Assembly: GCA_964601205.1 (NCBI GenBank)
Contig: CAZRML010000035.1
Location: 10,540 to 74,539, forward strand
Origin: JAQVEM01 sp964601205
GTDB lineage: Bacteria > Actinomycetota > Humimicrobiia > Humimicrobiales > Humimicrobiaceae
Direction of reading: 5' to 3'
DNA: 64,000 nt
The first letter of the stretch is position 1. Every line of letters starts with the position of its first letter. Positions 7,931-17,413 of this stretch are shown in pieces. Position numbers and translations under genes: made by a program. The notes beneath the pieces are model-generated. The model saw only the letters and a list, made by a program, of their open reading frames with translations. It searched no databases and was not told where the DNA came from.

Positions 7931-9838
7931 ATGGAAATAAAAAAAGATATGAGAAAAATGGATTATGATATGGTAGTAGTAGGTGCAGGGCATGCCGGGT
8001 GCGAAGCAGCCCTTGCGTCAGCAAGGCTGGGATTAAGGACTCTGCTTTTAACCATAAATGTGGAAAAAATTGCATTGATGCCCTGTAACCCGTCTATAGG
8101 AGGGATGGGGAAAAGCCAGCTCGTAAGAGAACTTGATGCAATGGGCGGGCAGATGGCCAGGGTAACTGATAAAACACTTATACAGATAAAGGTTCTTAAC
8201 AAAAAGAAGGGCCCTGCAGTACAGGCATTGAGAGCACAGATTGATAAAAAGGAATATGAAATTGAGATGAAAAGAGTCCTTGAAAACACAGAGAACCTTA
8301 CGCTCAGGCAGGGTATTGTAAGCGGCATAGTGGTGAAGGGAGACCTGGTTGAAGGCGTAAAGGTAGAGAGCGGCCTGGTATTTAAAGCAAAAGCCGTGGT
8401 TATAACTACAGGTACATTTTTAAGAGGGAGAATAGTTATAGGGAAAAAAGATTACCGGGCAGGACGAATGGGAGAGTATCCCGCATGGATTCTGACCGGA
8501 AATCTGGAAGAGCTTGGTTTCAGGATTGACAGGTTTCAAACGGCAACTCCTCCCAGAGTTGATAAAAGGACGATAGATTTTTCAAAAACAGATATTCAGT
8601 ATGGTGAAGAGGAGCCTCTGAGTTTTTCATTCTGGGATGAAGAAAAGATTTATAAAAGTGTAAACTGTTATTTAACATATACTAACAGCAGGACACATAA
8701 GGTTATATCAGAAAATATAGATGAATCACCCATAAAATCCGGGATGGTAGATACCCATGGTCCGAGGCACTGTCCTTCTATTGATAGAAAGGTTATAAAT
8801 TATCCCGAAAAGAGCAGGCACCCTGTTTTTATTGAACCCGAGGGGGTTAACACTAATGAAATGTATCTACAGGGGCTGACTACAAGTATGCCTGCAGAAA
8901 TGCAGCAAAAAATTGTTAATACTGTTGGTGGACTTGAGAATGCAAGGATAATAAGGCCCGGTTATGCTGTTGAATATGATTATATAATACCAAATCAGCT
9001 GAATTTAACCCTTGAGTCGAAGATAATTGAAAATCTGTATTTTGCAGGGCAGATTAACGGAACGTCCGGATATGAGGAAGCAGCCGTACAGGGGTTTGTT
9101 GCTGGAGTAAATGCAGCCCGGAAGATAGAAGGAAAAGATCCCCTGATTTTAACAAGAGATAATAGTTATATAGGAGTACTTATAGACGACCTGATTACCA
9201 AGAAACTTATGGAACCATACAGGATGTATACTTCAAGGGCCGAGCACAGGCTTGTATTAAGGTCGGATAATGCTGATATAAGGCTGAGTAAAATTGGAAA
9301 TGATATCGGGCTCATAACCTTAAAGCAGTATAGAGAAGTTGTAAGTAGAAAGAAAGAAATAGAAGACCTTATTGCCAGACTTAAAGACAGCGTGTTGAAA
9401 CCGGGAAAGGATAAAAATTTAATCCTAAAAAAAATAGGGACAGAAACTATTGATTCACCAATAAGTCTCTATAAACTTTTAAAGAGGCCTGAAGTTAAAA
9501 TAGAAAACATTGCCGAATTTCTTAACGGGATAGAAGGCGATTATAGCAGGCAGGCCCTGAAAAAGGCAGAGATAGAGATAAAATATGAGGGTTATATAAA
9601 CAGGCAAATAAGCGAGATAAAAAAAATGGGGGGTCTGGAGAGATATTTCCTTCCCGGAAACCTGAATTATTTTGATTTAAAGGGCCTTACTTATGAGGCC
9701 ATGGAGAAACTTACAGAAATTAAACCGGATACCCTTGGCCAGGCCTCCAGAATAGCAGGGATATCTCCTGCTGATATATCAATTTTGTTGTTGAGCCTGA
9801 AAGGGAAGCTAAATAAGGGATACATGTTTGGAAACTGA
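7931..9838 (+). CDS. mnmG: tRNA uridine-5-carboxymethylaminomethyl(34) synthesis enzyme MnmG
   Basis: This FAD/NADH-dependent partner of MnmE is 635 residues, the normal long form. The FAD motif VVVGAGHAGCEAALASARLG, the cysteine block MPCNPSIGGMGKSQLVRELDAMGG (shown here as one conserved run in two parts: MPCNPSIGG and GKSQLVRELDAMGG) and DTHGPRHCPSI carry both catalytic cysteines. The C-terminal helical domain (LYKLLKRPEVKI, ERYFLPGNLNYFDL, ASRIAGISPADISIL) is complete. The ATG at 7931 is used; downstream in-frame ATGs at 7949 and 7958 would also preserve the FAD motif. It overlaps rsmG by 11 bp. Confidence 0.97.
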   Translation: MEIKKDMRKMDYDMVVVGAGHAGCEAALASARLGLRTLLLTINVEKIALMPCNPSIGGMGKSQLVRELDAMGGQMARVTDKTLIQIKVLNKKKGPAVQALRAQIDKKEYEIEMKRVLENTENLTLRQGIVSGIVVKGDLVEGVKVESGLVFKAKAVVITTGTFLRGRIVIGKKDYRAGRMGEYPAWILTGNLEELGFRIDRFQTATPPRVDKRTIDFSKTDIQYGEEEPLSFSFWDEEKIYKSVNCYLTYTNSRTHKVISENIDESPIKSGMVDTHGPRHCPSIDRKVINYPEKSRHPVFIEPEGVNTNEMYLQGLTTSMPAEMQQKIVNTVGGLENARIIRPGYAVEYDYIIPNQLNLTLESKIIENLYFAGQINGTSGYEEAAVQGFVAGVNAARKIEGKDPLILTRDNSYIGVLIDDLITKKLMEPYRMYTSRAEHRLVLRSDNADIRLSKIGNDIGLITLKQYREVVSRKKEIEDLIARLKDSVLKPGKDKNLILKKIGTETIDSPISLYKLLKRPEVKIENIAEFLNGIEGDYSRQALKKAEIEIKYEGYINRQISEIKKMGGLERYFLPGNLNYFDLKGLTYEAMEKLTEIKPDTLGQASRIAGISPADISILLLSLKGKLNKGYMFGN

Positions 9839-10559
9839 AAAGATTTTAAAGTCAGCACTAAAAAAATTTGGCACCGGCTATGTTAATAAACAACTGGTAA
9901 ATATAAAGGAATATCTTGATATAGTTTATGAAAATAACAGGAAATTCAATTTAATCGGGACAAAAGACAGGAAAGATATTCTGGAAAGGCATATTATTGA
10001 TTCAATATCCATATTAAAGTACAGGAAAGAGATTTTTTTGGGCGAAGGCAAAAATGAAAAAATACTTGATGTGGGAACGGGGGCTGGTTTACCGGGAATT
10101 CCACTGGCCATTTTTATGGAAGATAAGACATTTTATCTTCTGGATAACTCAATGAAAAAGGTAAATTTCTTAACTGAACTGGCAGGCGAACTTAAACTAA
10201 AAAACGTGGTGATAATAAGAGGCAGAGCCGAAGAAATTGCGAAAGCAATTCCATACAGGGAGGGTTTTGATGTAGTCCTGGCGAGGGCCGTGGCAAGATT
10301 TGATATTTTAAGCGAATTAACAATTCCATTTTCCAGGATAAATGGTAAAATTATATTTTATAAAAGTGTTAAGTTAGATGATGAGCTGAGGAAAAACAGA
10401 GAAGGTATATCCAGGTTAGGAGGGAAAGTAGATAAATTGTTAGAAGTAAGTGTTCCCTATTTAAATGAATACAGAGCTTTTCTGGCTATAAAAAAAATTA
10501 AAGAAACGCCTTTGATGTATCCACGTAGTTTTAATAAAATAAAGAGGAGGCCTTTATAA
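9828..10559 (+). CDS. rsmG: 16S rRNA (guanine-527-N7)-methyltransferase RsmG
   Basis: RsmG methylates G527 of 16S rRNA with SAM. This 243-residue protein has the family sequence FNLIGTKDRKDILERHIIDSIS, the SAM-binding motif ILDVGTGAGLPGIPLAI (near 83) and VVLARAVARFDILSEL. The TTG start inside the mnmG 3' end has AAGGGA about 8 nt upstream, so translation is coupled to mnmG. The mnmG-rsmG-parA-parB order is the common one near bacterial origins. Confidence 0.95.
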   Translation: METEKILKSALKKFGTGYVNKQLVNIKEYLDIVYENNRKFNLIGTKDRKDILERHIIDSISILKYRKEIFLGEGKNEKILDVGTGAGLPGIPLAIFMEDKTFYLLDNSMKKVNFLTELAGELKLKNVVIIRGRAEEIAKAIPYREGFDVVLARAVARFDILSELTIPFSRINGKIIFYKSVKLDDELRKNREGISRLGGKVDKLLEVSVPYLNEYRAFLAIKKIKETPLMYPRSFNKIKRRPL

Positions 10560-10618
10560 AATGTTAAAATGTGCAAAAGCTTAAAAGTATATTTAGGTAA
10601 AAGGTGTAAGAGATATTA

Positions 10619-11443
10619 ATGGGTCTTTTTAGTAAAGTAATTAGGAAGAAGGAAGATACAGAGCTTTTTAAAAAAAAGCATCTGGAGAGAATAATTGCGA
10701 TTACAAACCAGAAAGGCGGGGTAGGAAAAAGCACGACAGCAGTGAACGTCTCAGCATATCTGAGCTTCTATGGGTATAAAACATTGCTCATAGACCTTGA
10801 CCCCCAGAGCAATTCAACGAGTGGCATCGGGATAAACCCCACTGATGTGAAAGTATCAATATATGATATTCTTATACATGATATAGAACCGGTTGAGGTA
10901 ATTTTAGACACCGGGTATAAAAATCTAAAAATGATACCGTCTTCTATACAGCTTGCAGGAGCAGAAGTGGAGCTGGTTTCAAGTTTAAAGAGGGAGTTCA
11001 AATTAAAGGAAGCTGTGAGCAGGGTTGGAAAAGATTATGATTTTATGCTGATTGACTGCCCGCCGGCGCTCGGGCTTTTGACCATTAATGCGCTGACCGC
11101 GGCAAAGGAAGTAATAATACCCATACAGTGTGAATACTACGCTCTTGAGGGACTTGGCCAACTTTTAAATACCATAGACCTGGTGAAAAAGAACCTGAAC
11201 GAGGATTTAAAGATAAATGGAGCTATAATGACCATGTATGACCCGAGGATAAAACTTTCAGGGCAGGTTATTGAAGAAGTAAAGAACTTTTTCTCAGAAA
11301 AAGTATATAAAACGATTATTCCGAGAAATGTCAGGCTCAGTGAGGCACCGAGCTACGGCAAGCCGATAATGGAATATGACCCCGGGTGCAAGGGAGCTGA
11401 AGCATATAGTAATTTTACAAAGGAAGTGATAAGAAATGGCTAA
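10619..11443 (+). CDS. parA: Chromosome partition ATPase ParA (Soj)
   Basis: A Walker-type ParA ATPase that, with ParB-parS, segregates origins. The deviant Walker A KGGVGKSTTAVN starts near residue 33, and LIDLDPQSNST and LIDCPPALGLLT follow. The protein has an N-terminal extension of about 25 residues (basic and acidic) before the usual IIAITNQKGG start. The ATG at 10619 is preceded by AAAAGGTG. It overlaps parB by 8 bp. Confidence 0.95.
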   Translation: MGLFSKVIRKKEDTELFKKKHLERIIAITNQKGGVGKSTTAVNVSAYLSFYGYKTLLIDLDPQSNSTSGIGINPTDVKVSIYDILIHDIEPVEVILDTGYKNLKMIPSSIQLAGAEVELVSSLKREFKLKEAVSRVGKDYDFMLIDCPPALGLLTINALTAAKEVIIPIQCEYYALEGLGQLLNTIDLVKKNLNEDLKINGAIMTMYDPRIKLSGQVIEEVKNFFSEKVYKTIIPRNVRLSEAPSYGKPIMEYDPGCKGAEAYSNFTKEVIRNG

Positions 11444-12296
11444 AAGGGGGTTAGGCAGGGGACTTGGAGCGCTGATTCCAACGGTAAACAGGCCTTCCGA
11501 AACCGGAACCAACGAGATAGTGGAACTTTTGCTGGATAGGATAATTCCGAACAAGAATCAACCAAGAAATAAATTTGATGATGATTCACTGTTAGAGCTG
11601 GCCGAATCAATAAAGGAGGTCGGTGTTATTCAGCCCATAGTGGTCAGGAAACTTGGAGGAGAAGAAAAATATGAAATTATTACCGGTGAAAGAAGGTACA
11701 GGGCTACTAAAAAAGCCGGTTTAAATACTATTCCTTCCATCGTGGTTAAGAATGTTGATGATGTTTCTTCCCTTGAGATGGCTCTTATTGAAAATATTCA
11801 CAGGGATAATCTGAGTCCAATGGAAAAGGCTTACACATTCAGGCAGCTCATAGATGAATTCAGTATAACGCATGATAAACTTTCAAAGAGGATTGGAAAG
11901 AGCAGAACAACTATAACCAATACACTGAGGCTCCTCAATCTTCCGATAGAGGTACAAAAATTAATAAATGAAGAGAAAATCAGTGAAGGGCACGCAAGAA
12001 CGATACTGGCCGTGGATAGAAAAGAAGAAATGATAAAAATTGCAAACCTTATTGTGAAAAATGAATTGAGCGTAAGAGAGGCTGAGAGATTAGCAAGAAG
12101 AAAAGGAAAAGATAGAGAAGGAAAGCAGGACAAAAAAGTTTTGCAATTCAGCAAATTCCCGGAGATATCTCAAAAAATATCTAATTACCTTAATGCACCT
12201 GTCAGGATAACAATGAGTAAAAAGAAGGGCAGGGTTACAATAGAATTTGGTTCGGTTAAGGACCTGGAAAGAATAGTGGGTAAAATTGTCAGATAA
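11436..12296 (+). CDS. parB: Chromosome partition protein ParB (Spo0J)
   Basis: This 286-residue CTP-dependent clamp protein binds parS. It has the N-terminal KRGLGRGLGALIP, the CTP-binding/GERRYRA motif (ITGERRYRATKKAGL, near 85), the ENIHRDNLSPMEKA box, a helix-turn-helix (LSKRIGKSRTTITNTLRLLNLP) and a C-terminal dimerisation region. Two perfect parS sites 3.5-5 kb upstream are the expected targets. The start codon lies within the parA end, and the parB 3' end overlaps lipA. Confidence 0.96.
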   Translation: MAKRGLGRGLGALIPTVNRPSETGTNEIVELLLDRIIPNKNQPRNKFDDDSLLELAESIKEVGVIQPIVVRKLGGEEKYEIITGERRYRATKKAGLNTIPSIVVKNVDDVSSLEMALIENIHRDNLSPMEKAYTFRQLIDEFSITHDKLSKRIGKSRTTITNTLRLLNLPIEVQKLINEEKISEGHARTILAVDRKEEMIKIANLIVKNELSVREAERLARRKGKDREGKQDKKVLQFSKFPEISQKISNYLNAPVRITMSKKKGRVTIEFGSVKDLERIVGKIVR

Positions 12297-13200
12297 AAGG
12301 CCGGATTGGGTAAGGAAAAAGATAAATCTGAATGTTCAAACAATCAATGAGGTCAGGACCCTTATAGAGGATTTAAATCTGAATACGGTTTGCCAGAGCG
12401 CAAAATGCCCGAATATATTTGAATGTTTTGCCAATAAAACAGCGACCTTCATGCTTATGGGAGATGTTTGCACCAGAAACTGCAGCTATTGCAGCGTGAA
12501 GTCCGGAAGGCCGGAGGCGCTTGATGGGAGGGAGCCACTGGGAGTTGCAGGAGCAGTCAGAAAGATGGGGTTAAAATATGTTGTTATTACTTCCGTAACC
12601 AGAGACGACCTTCCTGATGGAGGAGCTAACCATTTTGCGGAGACTATAAGGCAGATAAAGAAGCTCAACCCGGACTCGGGGGTAGAGTGCCTTATTCCTG
12701 ATTTTAAAGGGGATGCAGACAGTCTTAATATTGTTTTGAGACAGAAGCTGGATGTACTGAATCATAACATAGAGGCGGTTAAAAGGATTTTTGAGAAAGT
12801 AAGAAGAGGTTCAGATTATGAAAGGTCGCTCAAAGTACTAAAATTAGCAAAGGTAATAAAACCGGATATTTATACAAAATCGGGTTTTATGCTTGGCCTG
12901 GGGGAAAAAGAACACGAAATAGTGGAATTGTTAAAAGACCTGAGGGAGGTAGATTGTGATATTCTTACCATAGGGCAGTATCTCAGGCCATCTGATTTGA
13001 ATCTTAAAGTAGAAAAGTATTATACCGAACAGGAATTTGTAAAAATAGGGAAAATGGCGGAGGATATGGGCTTTAAGGCAGTGGTAAGCGGAATATTCGT
13101 CAGGTCTTCATATAATGCTGGTATTGTTCTGGAAAAAGTTCTAAATAATGACAGGAAGAAAGATTATAGTTTCCGGAGAGTATCTTCACCGAAATTATAA
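12286..13200 (+). CDS. lipA: Lipoyl synthase LipA (radical SAM)
   Basis: LipA inserts two sulfurs into octanoyl groups to make lipoate. This 304-residue protein carries the auxiliary cluster motif CQSAKCPNIFEC, the radical-SAM motif CTRNCSYC (near residue 65), VITSVTRDDLPDGGA and the C-terminal RSSYNAG. The TTG start overlaps the parB 3' end by 11 bp, so it is co-translated with the partition operon, an unusual partner. No lipB, lplA or gcvH is seen in the window. Confidence 0.95.
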   Translation: MSDKRPDWVRKKINLNVQTINEVRTLIEDLNLNTVCQSAKCPNIFECFANKTATFMLMGDVCTRNCSYCSVKSGRPEALDGREPLGVAGAVRKMGLKYVVITSVTRDDLPDGGANHFAETIRQIKKLNPDSGVECLIPDFKGDADSLNIVLRQKLDVLNHNIEAVKRIFEKVRRGSDYERSLKVLKLAKVIKPDIYTKSGFMLGLGEKEHEIVELLKDLREVDCDILTIGQYLRPSDLNLKVEKYYTEQEFVKIGKMAEDMGFKAVVSGIFVRSSYNAGIVLEKVLNNDRKKDYSFRRVSSPKL

Positions 13201-13230
13201 TAGTTGGCGGTGGATTAAAACCTTTATATT

Positions 13231-13629
13231 ATGAGAGGTTCATATTGTTTATTGATTAAATGTAGCAAACCCCGGCGAATAAGAATTGGTAAACTTGGAT
13301 CAATATGGTTCAAAAAGGGTTTCTATCTTTATGTAGGGTCTGCTTTGAATGGTATAGAAAGAAGGGTATCAAGACACCTGGGGAACAGGAAGAAGAATTA
13401 CTGGCATATTGATTATTTTTTATCCAGCAGCTATGTTAATGTGGAGCAGGTTTATTTTTTTAGGAGCGACAAAAAAATAGAATGTGGCATTGCAGAGAGA
13501 ATAAGAAGGATAGCATCGCCGGTAAAAAATTTTGGAGCATCGGATTGCAAGTGTGAAAGCCATTTATTTTTCATATCCCCCGAAGTGGGCCGCGCAAGGG
13601 AAAAGTTAAGTTTATATCTTTTTGATTAA
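13231..13629 (+). CDS. DUF123 / Uri-type GIY-YIG nuclease-like protein
   Basis: This 132-residue protein matches the DUF123 (COG1833) family: an N-terminal YCLLIKCSKPRRIRIGKLG, the GIY-YIG-like core FYLYVGSALNGIERRVSRHL, then HWHIDYFL-like (YWHIDYFLSSS) and a C-terminal Cys-rich GASDCKCESHLFF. The family is mostly archaeal, with scattered anaerobic bacteria. A nuclease activity is suggested by the fold but the biological role is not settled. It lies 30 bp after lipA. Confidence 0.85.
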   Translation: MRGSYCLLIKCSKPRRIRIGKLGSIWFKKGFYLYVGSALNGIERRVSRHLGNRKKNYWHIDYFLSSSYVNVEQVYFFRSDKKIECGIAERIRRIASPVKNFGASDCKCESHLFFISPEVGRAREKLSLYLFD

Positions 13630-13651
13630 TATTAAAAGAGGGGGGTAAAAG

Positions 13652-13888
13652 TTGGTCAGGGCGTATATATTTATAAAATCAGAACCGGGGGAACAGGGGG
13701 ATATTTATACAAAAGTCCTGAAATTAAAAGGCGTTAGGAGTGCAAATACAGTACTGGGCATATACGACCTAATTGTCTTTGTAGAAAGCGAGAGTCTGGA
13801 CAGTCTGGGGAAAATGGTAATATCCAAGGTCCAGAACCTGAAAGGGATTAAAGATACAGTATCCTGCATAGTTGTTGAACCAATATAA
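13652..13888 (+). CDS. Stand-alone Lrp/AsnC ligand-binding (RAM) domain protein
   Basis: This 78-residue protein corresponds to the C-terminal RAM domain of Lrp/AsnC regulators (AYIFIKSEPG, GVRSANTVLGIYDLIVFVES, IKDTVSCIVVEPI) with no DNA-binding domain. Such stand-alone domains form oligomers that bind small effectors, often amino acids. The TTG start is preceded by AGAGGGGGG. It is the last gene of the run that begins with parA and lipA. The function is inferred from fold only. Confidence 0.85.
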   Translation: MVRAYIFIKSEPGEQGDIYTKVLKLKGVRSANTVLGIYDLIVFVESESLDSLGKMVISKVQNLKGIKDTVSCIVVEPI

Positions 13889-14007
13889 AGTTAATCAGAG
13901 CAACGCAGTCATTATAGTAGTTAACTTAATACAGGTGTTTAAGATAATAATAAATGCCTATATGGTCGTATTTAAAGGCAGGTAATTAATAAAAGGAGAT
14001 AAAGAGA

Positions 14008-14931
14008 ATGAAGCTTGTGCCCAGGATAATATTAGGTGTTGTTATACTGGTCGTGTTTTTATTTATTGTATTTAATAGTTTTGTTGTGGTCCAGGCGGGG
14101 AATGTGAAGGTCCTTACGCAGTTTGGCAGGACTACCGGAGTGACTTTTAAGCCGGGGCTGCATCTAAAAATACCTTTTATCCAGAATGTGGTAAATTATT
14201 CAACAAGGCAGGTTACTTATGAGACCAGTGATAATCCCGAAACAAGCAGGGCAAATTATCCTGATTATTCGGTTGATACCACATCTTCTGACGGACAGCA
14301 GATAAGGCTAAAATATACTATAAGATTTTCTATTGATGGCGAGAAGGCAGAATGGATATACAACAACGTCGGTGACATGGATAACGTGGTGGAAAAAGTA
14401 GTAAAGACTGAAGCAAGGTCTCTGTCACGCAACATACCAAAAAAATATACCGCTGCACAGCTTTATTCTGAACAGGTGTTTGATGTACAGAGAGAAATAG
14501 GTGAGACACTGTCACCCGTATTCGGAGAAAACGGAATAATCCTGGATGAATTTTTACTCAGGAAAATAGACTTTACCGAGGAGTATTTCAATATCCTTGA
14601 AGAAAAACAGATTGCCGAGGAAAAAATCGTGGTTGAAGAGAATATTCTTGAACAGGAAAAAATAAAGAAGGAACAGGCGATAATTAAAGCGGAAGCAGAG
14701 GCAAAACAGATTGAGATTAAAGGTGGAGCGCTCAGGGCTTATCCACAGATAATACAGCTTGAGTTTATACAAAAATTATCTCCGAATATATCCTGGGGAA
14801 TACTTCCCGATGAAGGCATTGTTCCACTTATTGACCTTGGTAAGCTACAGGAAAAAACGGGCAGTTATTATCAGGAAAGTCAGGGTACAGGAGAAACAGC
14901 TACCGCGGATAACCAGGAAGATGAAAATTAA
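14008..14931 (+). CDS. Prohibitin/SPFH-domain membrane protein
   Basis: This 307-residue protein has an N-terminal membrane helix (residues 5-28), an SPFH/Band 7 domain (VQAGNVKVLTQFGRTTG to about residue 190), a charged coiled coil rich in EEK/EAEAKQIE repeats (about 195-240) and an acidic tail. SPFH proteins form large membrane-bound oligomers that organise membrane domains and proteases. AAAGGAGAT precedes the ATG. This is the prohibitin/HflC-like type, distinct from the slipin at 54.2 kb. Confidence 0.9.
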   Translation: MKLVPRIILGVVILVVFLFIVFNSFVVVQAGNVKVLTQFGRTTGVTFKPGLHLKIPFIQNVVNYSTRQVTYETSDNPETSRANYPDYSVDTTSSDGQQIRLKYTIRFSIDGEKAEWIYNNVGDMDNVVEKVVKTEARSLSRNIPKKYTAAQLYSEQVFDVQREIGETLSPVFGENGIILDEFLLRKIDFTEEYFNILEEKQIAEEKIVVEENILEQEKIKKEQAIIKAEAEAKQIEIKGGALRAYPQIIQLEFIQKLSPNISWGILPDEGIVPLIDLGKLQEKTGSYYQESQGTGETATADNQEDEN

Positions 14932-15033
14932 TGGGCATGTGCGGAACGGAAATTTAGTAGAAATAAAAGAAATGGGTTATTATTTTTAAACATAAATTAA
15001 TATAAAGCATTTTTGAGGGATGTTGAGCCTGGA

Positions 15034-15639
15034 ATGAATAAAATAAGAAAGCGCTTATTGAATTATATAGAAGAGATAAAATCGTATAATAATATTGCGA
15101 GTATATCAAAAATTGTAAGAAGGTATTTTGCAGTAAATGGTTTTGATGGAGTAATCACCGGTATAGGTGTTCTGGCCGGTAATTATATTATTGGGGTTAA
15201 AGAATACAAGCATGTAATGATAGCAGGGTTCGCAATATGTATTTCTCTTGGAGTATCCGGAATATGGAGTGCTTACTTTAGTGAGACCGCTGAAAGGAAA
15301 AAAGAACTATTCGACCTGGAAGAGTCAGTTCTTTATAATTTAGATGAAACCGTAATCTCGAGAGCGCAAAAGTTCGCAGTAAGAATACTCGCGGCTGTAA
15401 ACGGTCTATCCCCTGTTATAATGGCGTTTATTCCATTAACACCTTTTCTTTTTGGAAGGTTTTTACCCATAGATACCTGCTACTACATCGGTTTTGCGCT
15501 TGCATTTTTAATACTATTCGGAATAGGTATTTTTTTAGGAAAGATTTCCCGCGGCAATCTGGTGGTTTATGGCATTAAAATGCTTGTCGCAGGTGTTTTT
15601 TGCATTGCTCTTAGTTTGTTGCTGGAGTTGATGAAGTAA
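15034..15639 (+). CDS. VIT/CCC1-like membrane protein (possible metal transporter)
   Basis: About 201 residues. The motif YFAVNGFDGVITGIGVLAGNY resembles the first helix of VIT1/CCC1 iron/manganese transporters (DGxxT), followed by helices around residues 60-80, 120-140, 150-165 and 175-195. The usual cytosolic metal-binding helical domain between helices 2 and 3 is reduced to a short charged segment. The ATG at 15034 is chosen; a TTG 7 codons upstream is possible. Substrate specificity cannot be read from sequence. Confidence 0.7.
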   Translation: MNKIRKRLLNYIEEIKSYNNIASISKIVRRYFAVNGFDGVITGIGVLAGNYIIGVKEYKHVMIAGFAICISLGVSGIWSAYFSETAERKKELFDLEESVLYNLDETVISRAQKFAVRILAAVNGLSPVIMAFIPLTPFLFGRFLPIDTCYYIGFALAFLILFGIGIFLGKISRGNLVVYGIKMLVAGVFCIALSLLLELMK

Positions 15640-15652
15640 GAATTAAATGGAG

Positions 15653-15708
15653 AAAAGACAAAAAGTCGCGGACAGAGGCCACCGGACTTTTTGTCTTTTC
15701 TTTTTTTA
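15653..15708. terminator. Bidirectional terminator between the VIT-like gene and glnA
   Basis: A long stem pairs AAAAGACAAAAAGTC (about 15654-15668) with GACTTTTTGTCTTTT (about 15685-15699), with T-runs after the right arm and A-runs before the left. It can stop both convergent transcripts. Confidence 0.85.
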
Positions 15709-15722
15709 AGATAAGCCGGAGA

Positions 15723-17060
15723 TCATAAAATCGGGAGATAAGAATCAAGCTCGTATTTTGAAACGTGGGTTCTGTATCTGTCCCATTCAATTTTTTTATT
15801 TTCTATAAATTTATAAAATATATGGTCTCCAAGGGTTTCCTGGACAAGGTCACTTTTTTCCATTAATTTTACTGCTTCAAGAAGGTTATCCGGGAGGGTT
15901 TCTATTTTTGATTCTTCTCTTTTCAAAACATCCATATCAAAAATATTTTCTTCAATTGGTTTTGGAAGGAGATATTTATTCTTTACACCCTCCAGACCTG
16001 CCGCAAGCATAACACTGAATGCGAGGTATGGGTTGCAGGCCGGGTCAGGGCACCTGAATTCTACTCTGGTTGATGTTTCTTTACCCGGTTTGTACATGGG
16101 CACTCTTACAAGTGTTGACCTGTTTCTTCTGGCCCAGGAGATATAAACAGGAGCTTCATAACCGGGGACCAGCCTCTTGTAGGAGTTTACCCACTGGTTA
16201 GTTATGGCTACTATTTCCTTGCAGTGCCTGAGTATACCTGCTATATAGTATTTGCCGGTGTCAGATAGATGATATTGGTCACCTGGATCGTAAAATGCAT
16301 TTTTATCTCCTTTGAACAGGGATTGATGGGTGTGCATTCCGCTTCCATTCACTCCAAATATTGGCTTGGGCATAAAAGTAGCGTATACGCCGTGCCTGGT
16401 TGCAACTTCCTTTACTATGAGTCTATAAGTCATAGCGTTATCGGCCATAGTGAGAGCATCTGTATACCTCAGGTCTATTTCATGTTGCGAGGGGGCAACC
16501 TCATGATGGGAATATTCCACGCCTATGCCCATTGATTCTAAATAAAGAACCGTGTTTCTTCTTAGCTCGCTTGCCACATCAAGAGTGGTCAGGTCAAAGT
16601 ATCCTCCTTTATCCAGTATCTGAGGTTCACCTGTATCATTTTTAAAATAGAAAAATTCCAGCTCGGGACCAACATAGAATGTAAAACCCATATCTTTTGC
16701 TTTTTTTAGCATTTTTTTGAGAACCCATCTCGGGTCCCCCTTGAAATTTGACCCATCTGGCTCAAGTATGTCACAGAAAATCCTGGCAACCCCATTTTCT
16801 TCGGGACTCCAGGGAAGTATCTGAAAAGTATTTGGGTCGGGCATTGCAATAACGTCACTTTCTTCTATCCTTGAAAACCCCTCAATGGATGAGCCGTCAA
16901 AACCCATACCTTCAGTTAGCGCGCTTTCCAGTTCTTCAACTGTTATGGCAAAGCTTTTTAGAAACCCCTGGACATCTGTAAACCAGAGCCTTATAAACTT
17001 TATATTATGGTCATGAGCTTTTTTTAGAACATATTCTTTCATCTCATCATTTTTTTCCAT
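15723..17060 (-). CDS. glnA: Glutamine synthetase type I
   Basis: ATP-dependent synthesis of glutamine from glutamate and ammonia. The 445-residue protein has the beta-grasp N-terminus (KFIRLWFTDVQG), GFDGSSIEGF, the metal-binding VGPELEFFYF, VEYSHHEVAPSQHEID, NGSGMHTHQSL and RNRSTLVRVP. The length matches the GSI-alpha type, and no adenylylation-loop insertion typical of GSI-beta (about 470 residues) is visible. GGGGGAG precedes the ATG. The atypical response-regulator gene upstream and the GlnR-like box suggest nitrogen control by transcription. Confidence 0.97.
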   Translation of the reverse strand: MEKNDEMKEYVLKKAHDHNIKFIRLWFTDVQGFLKSFAITVEELESALTEGMGFDGSSIEGFSRIEESDVIAMPDPNTFQILPWSPEENGVARIFCDILEPDGSNFKGDPRWVLKKMLKKAKDMGFTFYVGPELEFFYFKNDTGEPQILDKGGYFDLTTLDVASELRRNTVLYLESMGIGVEYSHHEVAPSQHEIDLRYTDALTMADNAMTYRLIVKEVATRHGVYATFMPKPIFGVNGSGMHTHQSLFKGDKNAFYDPGDQYHLSDTGKYYIAGILRHCKEIVAITNQWVNSYKRLVPGYEAPVYISWARRNRSTLVRVPMYKPGKETSTRVEFRCPDPACNPYLAFSVMLAAGLEGVKNKYLLPKPIEENIFDMDVLKREESKIETLPDNLLEAVKLMEKSDLVQETLGDHIFYKFIENKKIEWDRYRTHVSKYELDSYLPIL

Positions 17061-17413
17061 GTCGTCACTCCCCCTGTTCTGGTGATTAATTTTAATAATT
17101 AATTAGTTTTATATTTGTACTGAGAATTAAGTTTTTAAATTTCATAACATTATAGCCTAATTTCTGGTAAAAATTTATCTAAAAAATGTTAAATCTATGT
17201 TAAATCTGGGAGCCTGCTAAAAGCGCAGGCTCAGCCAATGGCCTTTTTACCCTTCTTTTAAGGCTCTTGTTCTAATGCATCCCGGAGGTCAATGACAGAG
17301 CTTTTTCCATTCAAAATAGATTAATCATTCCTCTATATAAAATCAGATTACCTACCATATCAGGTTTTAAGCTGCACGATATATGATTGACGTAATGAAG
17401 ATAGGTTGGTGAA
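17061..17413 (-). other. Long structured leader upstream of glnA
   Basis: About 350 bp without genes. Read toward glnA it contains GAGCCTGC/GCAGGCTC (17210-17217 and 17225-17232), a short GCCAATGGC palindrome, and a GCTCT...AGAGC pairing spanning about 17263-17307. None is followed by a T-run in the glnA direction. I do not recognise a known glutamine riboswitch consensus. A second -10-like TATAAT (minus strand, 17149-17154) lies nearer glnA. It may be a regulatory leader or small-RNA locus. Confidence 0.45.
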
